64,000 nt of DNA from Porpolomopsis calyptriformis (taxonomy: Eukaryota; Basidiomycota; Agaricomycetes; Agaricales; Hygrophoraceae), in assembly GCA_951640195.1 (NCBI GenBank), contig OX621175.1, forward strand, positions 1,600,470 through 1,664,469, in the 5' to 3' direction. Below the pieces are notes generated by a model, which had not been told where the DNA came from, ran no database searches, and saw only the letters and a list, made by a program, of their open reading frames with translations. This document shows, piece after piece, positions 23,164 through 32,640 of the stretch (position 1 is the first letter of the stretch; every line of letters begins with the position of its first letter). The position numbers and the translations under genes were made by a program.

Positions 23164-23220
23164 TGAGTCTCTTTTTCCTTAGCGCCGTTACAACAGACTT
23201 TTCATACACGATTAGCTGCA

Positions 23221-26200
23221 ATGCCCCATACACAATCAGCGACTAGCAACTTTCATGGGGATGATTACTCTGATAGTGATTCCTCCCAAGGCAACCCACC
23301 CTCTCCGATGAATATCTCCCCGACCCAAGGCCACACAACCAATCAACCTTCACCACGCTATACCCCTGAACCCAATGAAGGTGGTTGGAATCCCAACGAT
23401 TTCCTGAACATCTCACCTTCTCCCAAAATTTCTGCACGCGGCATAGAGTATGAACAAACAAACAAACATATCTTTATGTCTCTTTATTAACATATCATCA
23501 CCAACTAGCACGCAGCCAAATGCCCTCATCCACCAACCACCCCTTACCCAAGCCACCCAGCCTCCTTCCGATCCTGGCCAAGAGCGCCAAGTAGGTGAAC
23601 AGACCCACCAGTCGGCTCCATCTCCATCTACCTCCACATCTCGGCCCATCGATCTCACGAAAGACAAGGCCGACTCACACAGGTATGTATTGGATCTGAT
23701 CTGTGGCATAGCATAATGACCCACATTCTGTGGTAGTCTAGAGCCATTGTTGGCAGCATTGGAACAGGTGCAAGTCGGAAACAAACTAACGCTCGCAACA
23801 TTTGAAAATACCGGCAACCAAGCCACCGCCCCAGCCCAGCCCATTCCTGCATCCAAACCCACCGCCCCTGCCAAACCCGCCGCCCGAGCCCAAACCACCG
23901 CCCCAGCTAAAACCGCCGCCCGAGCCCAAACCACCGCCCCAGCTAAAACCGCCGCCACCGCCAACCCTGCTGCCCCAGCCAAATCCGCCACTGTCAACCC
24001 CACTGCCCCTGCCAAATCCACCGCCCCTGCCAAACCCGCCGCCCCAGCCCAAACCACTGCCCCAGCCAAACCCGCCGCCACCGCCAACCCTGCTGCCCCA
24101 GCCAAATCCGCCCCCCCAGCTAAATCCGCCCCCCCAGCCAAATCCACCGCCCCTGCGACACCTGCCGCCCCTGCCAACCCTGCCGCCCCAGCCAAGGATA
24201 CAGCTAATCAACCTGCTGCTGTGATGCGCGGCAGTATAGCAGAGAACCAGCCCGAGTTCAATTTCGACCTCGGTGACTTGGCAAACATTCCATGTACATC
24301 ATCCTACATTGTTTCTTTGATGAACAGTTGTTGACATTACACACTCTTTTTAAACAAAGCAACCAGCTCGAGCGGAGGCAAGCCAACATCACCTCCACTT
24401 CAGGATGAAAACTTCGGCATTGATCCGATGCTCACAGCATCATCTTCAATCAACAACCATCCGTTGCCTGCATCCTCCCCCTCCCTGGATCCACCATCTC
24501 AACCCAATGCGAAGCATGTGGGTGCAGAGAGGAGGAGTTCGTCAAGTGGAGCGACGAAAAAACAGACTTCCAACCGTGTGCCCGAGAAGAGGAAGAGGAA
24601 GGCTGCTGCAGGTGGCCATGCAGTGAAGCGACGGCGCTATGGGTTTCACACGTCAACCTGCATCACGGATGCACTGCCAGGAAACCCTGGCGAAGACTTT
24701 CTCCATTCATTGGAGAACATGGATAAACTGACGTCGGAAACGGCATCATCATCTCAAGATGATGATGAAGCACAAGGCAAGGGGTCGGCAAAGATGGTAA
24801 GAAGATGGGAGGAAAAATAATTTATTACGAGTCCCGCTAATATGCTGCATGTTTTGGATAGTTTTGCCAATATTGTAGTGATGGTGGGTCATTTGTGGTA
24901 TGCAGTGAACCAGGGTGTGGTGTCATGCTGTGTGTTTCCTCGGACTCGACTGCGTGTGTCCAGTGGGATGTTCCTGAGGGAACTCCATGGTACTGCCTGA
25001 GGCATTGTCGCCTCAAAAAAATACTTCCCAAGGTTTGGATCTACTTCATGCAAGACAACACCACTGATTTTCCTTCTTCAGTATACAATCAACTCACGAA
25101 TAAAATCATTCTTCCACGGGGGGAGGGTTATAACCCCCCTCCTCTACATCCACATATACACATGTGAGGCAAGAATGGTCAAAGAGACACTAACCGCCCC
25201 GAATATCGCAGGGCGATTGAAAGACTTTTACAAGCACGAGCAGGATGACCAGGTGAGGGACGTTTCCTCGAATGACCGAGTGATTTAGGCTTATGGTATT
25301 CTATAAACAGCTCCAGACTATATACGTTTACTTGAATAATGGACGCACTCTCAAAGCATTGCGCTCACAAGCGGTGGAGTGGATAAAGCGATTCCCGAAC
25401 TCAGCAGTCCTTGTCGTCCTTGAAGGCCATACTACAGTTCAAACGGGGGAGTTAGTCTACGCATTCCCAGGGGCCAAAACCAACCGCCACGCCCACATCA
25501 CCGAAGTAAGTAGTTGTTGGAGGACTTCATAAGAAGATGCTATCGTCGAACTGGAACTGAACCGGAACCGGTTTCCCCAGATTCTACGCGCTACTATGCA
25601 GGATGCATACGATCCCGTGTTTATGCAGAACCCATCAATCAAGGGCTTGATTGCCCTGTGCTGTGGGCACACATTTCACCACGAGGGAAGTCTACAGTCG
25701 TGGAAGTCCCTGGTTGAAAGGTATGCAGGATTTCCCTCTTCCCCTTCCCCTTTGCGACTTCTGCCCAACAATCAATAAACCGTTTTATCCCTCCTTCTAG
25801 TAATATCTTCACTTGGGTCATTGGATTCTCCGCAAAGGTGTTATCGCCTATCAAAGTCACATCTGCATTGCCGTTATTCGTTGAGCTGGCATTCCTTCAG
25901 CAAGAGAAGAACATGCAGGATGTGGAGGAAGCGCTGCATCGGTCATTTGACCGAGTAGACATCCTCTCACACACACCCGTCCTGCTCATTCGTGCATGGA
26001 AGGGATCGGAATCAGAATCAGGAGGTGACATTTCCGTCACGCAATTCGCGCTCTCCAACGAGGACTGCCCATGGGGATTGGATCCTCCGGCATGTCCGAC
26101 ATGTGGTGTGGGCTGTTTTGTAACGTCAAGCATGCTTGATAAGAAGGGCGATTGGTGCCGCCTTTCATGTGGATTCTGCAAGTCGCGTGTGCAGAAGGTT

Positions 26201-26353
26201 CGTCGACCTAACTTTGTACAGGACTGTGACAAAAAGCACTTGCGGCCATACAAGTACTGTATTTTGCCGTTCCCTGTGCCACCTGACGCCTGGGCACACG
26301 CTAAGTGGAAGGAAGGTGGAAGGAAGAAGGTGGGCGAAACCCAATCAACATGA
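23221..26353 (+). CDS. PHD-type zinc-finger protein with Ala/Pro/Lys repeat region
   Basis: ATG at 23221. Exon 1 ends at GTATGAAC near 23450; further exons start near 23511 and 23738. The N-terminal third is disordered: Ser/Pro-rich, then a repeat of the kind APAKPAA. A basic stretch KRKRKAAAGGHAVKRRR is a likely nuclear signal. After TAG near 24862 comes FCQYCSDGGSFVVC, then CGVMLCVSS and WYCLRHC, a PHD-like cross-brace zinc finger. The C-terminal part (25590-26353) has CCGHTFHHEGS and two CxxC pairs (CPTCGVGC, CGFCKS). The role is presumably chromatin or DNA recognition. It is divergent from the Ulp1 gene, and the Tet-like gene lies downstream. Confidence 0.65.
23820..24200 (+). repeat. Coding minisatellite (Ala-Pro-Lys/Ala-Thr)
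   Basis: These are C-rich units such as GCCCCAGCCAAACCCGCC, repeated with variants inside the PHD gene. They encode APAKPAA, ARAQTTAPAKTAA and similar. The strand is so C-rich that all three frames stay open on both strands, so the overlapping open frames here are artefacts. The region is likely variable in length between strains. Confidence 0.85.
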
Positions 26354-26843
26354 GTGGTGTGGACCTGCCCATGTATACGACTATATTGTACCACATCTTC
26401 CTTTGATACAAGTTGCCTCCTGAGCATGGGGCAGTGTTCGATAGTATCCTCTGTGTGATCAACAGATAAGACCTTCCTTTGTTGCAAGTCTGAGCATCAT
26501 CTTTTACAAGCTTCTTCCAAGTTCAGTGTGGCAGAGGCCAGCATTTATTGGTCAAAATCTAGTATTTATATATCGGTGGTATGTTGTTCGCAATACAGTA
26601 TTAGGCCCTGCCTATTCGCCCACACCCATCCTCATTCCCGCCGTTGACTCTGATCCTCGCCTTGCCTGCTCCTTCTCAATCTTTCTCCCCTCCCGTCATG
26701 TATTTGGATAGTATTCTCGGCTACTGCAGCTTAGTAGGCCAAGTCATTGATACTGATTAACTGAACTGGAACTGAACTGTGACTGGAGGCAAAGAAAGAA
26801 GGGAACGTTAATCGAAACATTCCTTTCTACAGCCTTTCTACAG
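26354..26843. other. Intergenic region, no gene seen
   Basis: This lies between the stop of the PHD gene and the next insertion. It contains only simple elements such as a GAACTGAACTG-like direct repeat near 26762. No coding content or structured RNA was recognised. Confidence 0.4.
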
Positions 26844-27757
26844 AAATGTGTGTCACGTTGCCCTGGAGTCATTCACTGGGCCGTAGCCAACTAGGGAGAA
26901 AATCCCTGGTTGGGCTCGAGAGGTCAAAATCCATCGCCGGTGGGTCTCTGAGAAAGGCAGAGCGTACCCATCCATGTTGTTACCACGTCGGTGCAGTGGT
27001 TAGTGTCCGTGTGTGTGTGCAGCTGGGTGTGATCCCCACCTGTACCCTTTAGGGAGGTCGTAATGACCAACTCTGCTATTGGACTGTACCTAGCTGGGAG
27101 GTCTTTGGACCGCTGGTTTCTTTGCCACACCAATTAGGGAGACTTATGTCAACCTGGTCCAGGTAGTACACCTATAGGGGAGATGCTACATCGCTGAGGG
27201 CCACACACGTCAAGAAGCATTGCCTTACTGCACTCAGGGTGCCCACAAGGGACCCTTTAGACGGGTTACAAACGCGAGAACACATAATACAAGAGTGCCC
27301 GCAATACGACGAACACCAAAACCTCCTCCGGAAAGCATCAAGAAATATCTCACTGCCAGAGATCGTTCATACTCAAACCTGGAGCGTTCACCAAGACAGG
27401 CAGACCCTATGCCAAACCCAAATCCCCCACGTTCGATGAAGAACCCACAGTCCCAGTCCAACAGGATGACGACACAACCGAGGGCAACCTAGCCCAGGAA
27501 GGCCAACCTATGGCCACACCCCCAAATGCCGAAAACGGTGCAACTCCAGCACAATAAGAAAACACCCAACTCAACCCACAAATCACGAGACTCACTGCGT
27601 CACCCAAAGCCCCAGGGATTGACCCCCTCATATGTATATAAACAAAGTAGCAGGGCTGGTCATAGATAACCAGCCACCACGTCTTAGCACGTACGCTTGC
27701 TTGTTGCGGTATATAAATGCTGAAATCAAAAAAAAAAAAAAAAAATGTGTGTCACGT
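26844..27757 (+). mobile_element. tRNA-like/LINE chimeric retro-insertion with target-site duplication
   Basis: The insert (26859-27742) ends in about 18 A residues and is flanked by ATGTGTGTCACGT at 26846-26858 and 27745-27757. The right half (27250-27557) encodes the C-terminus of a non-LTR retrotransposon: LQTREHIIQECPQYDEH, LRKASRNISLPEI, then after a deletion and frame change AFTKTGRPYAKPKSPTF to a stop. The left part has no LINE coding. It carries GGTGCAGTGGTTAGTGT (26989-27006) and GGTGTGATCCCC (27026-27037), spaced like pol III A and B boxes. This fits a SINE that borrowed a LINE tail, or a template-switched copy. The 3' UTR matches the insert at 22996. Confidence 0.8.
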
Positions 27758-27829
27758 GAGTCTAAGTTGAAGCCCACTGTGAGTTGCAAAGTCGTCAAGT
27801 ACTACCCATTCTTAAAGTAAAATGCCTGT

Positions 27830-29671
27830 GAGAGGAACCCCACAAGTTCCACAACGAATGCATTGACTCATGGCTAACATTAAAGGATTTGCTACGCAGT
27901 AACACATTGTTGGAAGCTTCTGGTATACCGATCCAGACCAACATCCTCCTCCTCCCTCGCCTCCAGGCTGCAATTGACATCGAGCAGCATCCAGACTATG
28001 ACCCGACTGAAGGGCAGGCATTTTTGCCCTATAATCAGCCTCCTCCGGTAGGGGATATGTCATATATGATAGAACCCAACGATCTCGATGGTAAGGCAGA
28101 AATATCGTAACTATTAAATGAAAACATAACATTCCTATACAGGACATCCAGGAGATACATGCTGGGGAACAAAGAAAGCCAACCTCTTACCAATGATCAG
28201 AGGTATGAACATACTGGCCAATAAGGGACCAAACCCGCCCCTTTCCCCCCTGCATGTAAGGAAGAGTATTCCCTCTGTCAAAGGTCACCCTCGAACAACT
28301 TCAACTGTCAAGAGGTCAAAGAAATCAAGCCACAAGCATCGCAGGGAGCGACGGCAGGAAGCATCCCTCCACACGATAAAAGTGGGATGCGTCAAGCCTA
28401 CCAACGTCAGACTGAAACACATCGCGTCATCCATCCCAATATCGACCACGGTAGCAACGGAGACCCTTCCTGTGACTGGCCCTGGGTTCACAGCTCTGCG
28501 GTCAGAGAAGAGCAAGAGGATCGAGATAAAGGAGTATTCTCTGGAGGATGTGTTGAGAAACGCACCCCAATTTGGGTTTAGAATCCAGGAATGGGATGGC
28601 ATGTAGGTCGATTTCTACCCAATCAAACAAGATTCTCGATCTGATTCGGTGAAAATGTACTGCTAGTCGTGCGACGCCAATCCTCGATTCTGAGGGGCGT
28701 GTGGTAGCTCTTCTAGGTGGACGTCCCCAGTCTCCTGAATGGGAAATCATACACAATGAGGCTGCCCAAAGAATCTCAGAAGCTCGGGGGCTTTGCGAAT
28801 TTTCTGCAAAGGATGCATCCCACCGCCGGTGCCGCTCTCCATCCCTCGCCTGCGGTTTTTCATTCGGAGGAGGACAAAAAGTACAGTATACTTTTCCTCT
28901 GCCGCTATGTTTTTTTAATCACGATCTTGGAACATTTTCGTAAAGGTTCCAGGAAATCTTGGCCTTACACACAACAATCACGCGGTCATGACGGATTTGA
29001 TACAATGCTCTGCCATCCAAAGGATAGCAGGGTTCTCGAACGGGCTGTTTGCAGCTTGGGCACCACGCCTGTACAAGTACTACTCTACCACGATGTCGGG
29101 GCTCCTAGGCCACCATCCACAGCTTAGGATGAACTTCAAAAATAGCGTCTGGAGTGCTATGACCTTCAACTTTGGTCCTAAGACGATATGTCTGCCTCAT
29201 CGCGACTTCTCGAACCTTGCCTTTGGGTGGTGTGCTATTACTGCGTTAGGAGACTTTGATCCGAAAAAAGGAGGCCACCTTTTACTTTGGGATATTAAGT
29301 TGGCGATAGAGTTTCCCCCCGGTTCCACGGTGCTTATCCCTTCCGCAATATTCTGTCACTCCAACACCAAGGTGCAGGCACACGAGACCCGTGTTTCGTG
29401 TACACAGTATGCAGCTGGAGGGCTGTTCAGATGGGTCGAGCATGGATATCGGACAGCGAATGATTTCATGATGCAGGATCCGATTGGGAAACTAGCCTGC
29501 GACTTGCAATCCTCCCCACGATGGAAGAGGGCATCGGAACTTTTCTCTACCTATTCAGAGCTAAGAGGGGTAAGCAACTTTCCATACTGCGACTCTTGCA
29601 TGGCTCCGTTACCCAACAACAACTTTTTCAGGAATCTCCCTCCGGTTCATAGCAGCATGTCTACTGTATAG
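27830..29671 (+). CDS. Tet-like 2OG-Fe(II) oxygenase (TET/JBP-like, Agaricomycete type)
   Basis: The 5' end is unsettled: the frame is open from about 27848 (KFHNECIDSWLTLKDLL) but has no clear ATG, and a retro-insertion lies just upstream. Exons then run to about 28089, 28142-28600, 28671-28880 and 28949 onward, in frame. A basic region (KRSKKSSHKHRRERRQ) precedes the catalytic part. The double-stranded beta-helix ligands are visible: HRD at 29198-29206, distal His in IFCHSN at 29357-29359 and Arg in HETR at 29390-29392. The GWCAITALGDFDP and GGLFRWV phrases match the Tet-like oxygenase domain widespread in mushrooms, some members of which oxidise 5-methylcytosine. The end is 29659 or 29671, depending on a last splice. 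Confidence 0.75.
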
Positions 29672-29732
29672 AGGCTATGTCGCAGTGAAATATGTTTAGA
29701 TTTTGATTTTTTACAAAGCTACTTCTTCGTTG

Positions 29733-29832
29733 TATACAGTATGGAACGCAAGATTTGCCTGCTAAGAAAACTTTAAATGCCGTCAACCTGTCAATCTATG
29801 ACATGCCGAGGTAAAGGACCTTGGGTACACTG
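29733..29832 (+). repeat. Dispersed repeat shared with 14778-14870
   Basis: This starts about 60 bp after the Tet-like gene and shares GCCTGCTAAGAAAACTTTAA and the flanking ATGGAACGCAA. It has an extra ~6 bp (CCTGTCAAT) relative to the other copy. It may be part of a 3' UTR duplicated with a lost gene, or a small element. Confidence 0.7.
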
Positions 29833-31022
29833 TATGATATTTACTGTTTGAAGTATAGTAATACATGACAATCCGAACAGAAAAAAAAAAAACCTACACC
29901 TTCGCGCTCACGCGAGTATGAGAGACGCGCCCCGATCAAACGATTGAGCTGAACCCGCTCCTTTCGTTTCTGACCATATCGGTGACGAAACTTTGCGGGA
30001 AAGTTAGCGCGAAGGAGAATCCCACGTTTAAAAAAAACTCACTGGAAGAATTTGCGGGAAACGCGGATAAAAAATCGCGCGGCACGGACGGTGAGTGTTT
30101 TGAGGAAATGGGCTGGGTCCGAAGGATTTTTACGCGTGACAAATGGCTCGGGGGGATGCTCCGGGAGATGGATGTTAAGAATGTCACCTCCAGCTAAGTA
30201 GAGGTTGCATTGATTGAACTGAATGGCGGACATGGCGGTGGTGAAGCGGGATAGGGCAGCGCAAGAAAGAAAGGTGGTGTGTAATAGAAAAATAAAGACT
30301 TGCTCGCTGTACTCTTTGCAATGTCCCTGCATTGTATGAATGTATGCACTTCGAGTTTCATTGAGGTAGTGATATTCTCATCCTAATACTCCCTTGATAA
30401 ACTTGAGCCTGTTATGTCCCATACAGCTTGTAGTTGAGGAGGAAAGTGTCTGATTCTGTTAGCCAAGTAGGTTCCTTGGCTGTAGTGTCTGCACTTTACA
30501 CAGTGATCAGCATGAGCACGAAGGGTTGACGAATGACTCGATGCCTAGAAGTTAGAGTTGTAGCCATTCTTTAGTGCGTTTCACTGCAATCAGGGTGCTG
30601 GTTGAAGTTTCCTGACTTAGTCATTCACTCGTGCCCACTTCAACACAAAGCAGCAATTGAACGACCATCCAGCTCACAAGTATCGGCTTCGAAACTCACT
30701 GAGAGACCTCCAGGTTAACCTAGAGATTGGTTAGTTCACCATGCAAGGCTAATTCAATAGCAATCTGCAACTCAAGCTCAAATAACCATTACAACGAAAA
30801 GAAATTAAATTTGGAGATTAAAGTGAGGTATCTGAATTAAATAAAGGGAATGAAAGCGTACGAGAGTATACGTGCATGAGTATGATTGAGTGTGCGAGAG
30901 TGTATCTAGGAGAACGTATGTGCGAGGAGCGCCGTGCGTATGAAAGCATATGTAAAAGAGCTGTGGATGTGAGAGCATATGTACGAGAGCAATTATTCAA
31001 AGGACATACATGCGGATTGGGA
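29833..31022. other. Long non-coding stretch
   Basis: This stretch has an A tract at 29880-29893 followed by a CGCG-rich patch (29905-30130) of different composition from its surroundings. At 30850-31000 there are degenerate repeats of GAGAGTGTAT and GAGCATATGT units. I found no supported gene. Open frames on both strands in the CGCG-rich patch lack recognisable content. Confidence 0.45.
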
Positions 31023-32149
31023 TTACAGTCCGAGAGACGTCAAGGAGATGCTCATATTAGTGAGCTCGCGGTCATCGTTCATCGCTGCTGCTTTTGCTGC
31101 CGCTTTTTCGTCTTCGGCTTCCCGCAGCATCTGTTCAAGCGATACACCAAAGCGGGGTGCCTTACCAGCTTTTGCCTTGGGGAGACCTTCCGGAATGTAG
31201 TAGCGACAGAATCTATTGCAAAGGTGATCATCGGTGAAATGTTGAAAACAGGCCCCTATGTTGCCACCAGCGAAGAGGTTTCCGGAGAGTTCACTAAATA
31301 TCATTCCATGAGTAAAATTGATGTGTGAGCATGCAACAAAATTTACGGGGCTGTTATGATTTGGGGATCAGAAAGTAGTGATGTACCACCTATTCTCAGG
31401 AAATAATCAGAATGCGGAATCAGTTAAATGCGAAAACAAACCTTGAACATCTGAAACGAAAGCCAACTTTTGAGTCTTCACATATTGAACATGCTGAGCG
31501 AAGGCGAGAAATTCGCCTATCTGTTGTCGCTCAAGGTTGTTGGGGTGGGAAAGAGGAGAGCTACGGTCGTTATTGATGTACTTGAGAAACTCGCCGTCGG
31601 TGTCCTCATCAATACACTCCTCAATCAAGAAAGTATGCCGCTCTTTATCGTCTGCAACGGCTAGGGCTACCCGAACGAAACGCAATCGAGGAATCGGGAA
31701 CGATGGAGGACCGCGTTGTGCATTCTCCTGCTCCACAAAGTCATACGCGAGTTGCATCAAAGCTGCACCCCATGTCGCACAGTACGACTCTACCGTCAAC
31801 TTCTTTAATTGGGTATGGCTATTATAAACAATGCGGGATGGTGCACGACCGAGCGCCCCATCAGCATCATGATAAAAGCATTGCTTGACGCACACTTTTG
31901 TGGAGGATGAAGTCGACTGGAAGATAGGGATATTGGTATGACCGATGTGTGCAACTTTGAAGGCACCGGCCTTTGGTTTCATCTTTGGATTGAATGTGAT
32001 TGTAGCTCGAATGGGGGGTTCTTTTATAACTGTCGCAACGAGACCGTAAGCATGCGGCCATAGGACTCTTACAGCATGGCCCGACCTCCAGTCCAATTAT
32101 CTCTCCCGGGACGGGATGCGAGGGATAGTCATGTATTCAGCGATGCTCA
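31023..32149 (-). CDS. Alpha-type (MHCK/eEF2K-like) protein kinase
   Basis: The kinase frame runs on the minus strand from 32096. Exon 1 ends near 31440 with LAFVSDVQG; after introns come GTSLLSDPQIITAP and ELSGNLFAGGNIG, then HLCNRFCRYY to the stop at 31023. These are the alpha-kinase landmarks: GAFKVAHIG, the VCVKQC lysine strand, FLIEE, DVQG..DPQ, a GGNIG loop and the zinc His/Cys set. Alpha-kinases phosphorylate Ser/Thr and are multiplied in mushrooms. An ATG at 32149 is in frame but is followed by TAA at 32097-32099. The gene therefore either starts at the in-frame ATG of MKPKAGAF, which keeps the whole kinase domain, or has been cut by a nonsense change. Confidence 0.8.
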
Positions 32150-32379
32150 TGTCTCACTCCACCGGGCAAGTATTACCTCCCGACGCTAGCTTCATTCACT
32201 GTGATGATGCCCTGCCTATGCCCTACCAGCGTTATGCGTGGTTCACAACTCCACTGTGGCCATCACCCTTCCAACCTCAATAATGATCAAGTATCAGCGG
32301 ATATTCAGCACCTGTCTCCTTGCGGTGAACAGGGGGAATGGGAATCACCATCAAGTTACTGAGCCATGGCTGAAATGAA

Positions 32380-32640
32380 CGAATTCTGTTGGAAGTTAGT
32401 GTGGGAGAGGGGTCTACACAGTTTCAGTGAACTCCTTCTGAACCCCTCTGTTCCGAACAGAGTGGACTTGACCAAAATGTGGTTCGGTTCCTTGTACAGC
32501 CACAATTGTGCTCTTTGTGGTGCGGTGAAGCAGCTTAGCAATACCAGTTAAGCTGGCGCAGTCTGCTACACTTTTACGCTGGCAAAGTTAGCCACGCTAC
32601 CTTACTGTCTAGGCCTCAAGGCAGTAAGGTAGCGTGGCCA
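32380..32640 (+). repeat. Dispersed repeat preceding the satellite
   Basis: This is the inverted counterpart of 18660-18835, with the palindromic core TCTGTTCCGAACAGAGTG and a TGTGGTGCGGTGAAGC stretch. An inverted pair GCCACGCTACCTTACTG / CAGTAAGGTAGCGTGGC at about 32590-32640 follows, a strong potential hairpin. It leads directly into the satellite array. Confidence 0.75.

Noticed and set aside
23786..24224. Long minus-strand and alternative-frame open stretches coding Gly- or Ala-rich proteins
   Set aside because: They are by-products of the C-rich coding repeat of the PHD gene; no start or splice context supports them.
29936..30332. Overlapping open frames in a CGCG-rich patch
   Set aside because: Both strands are open because of base composition; no motif, splice pattern or homology was recognised.
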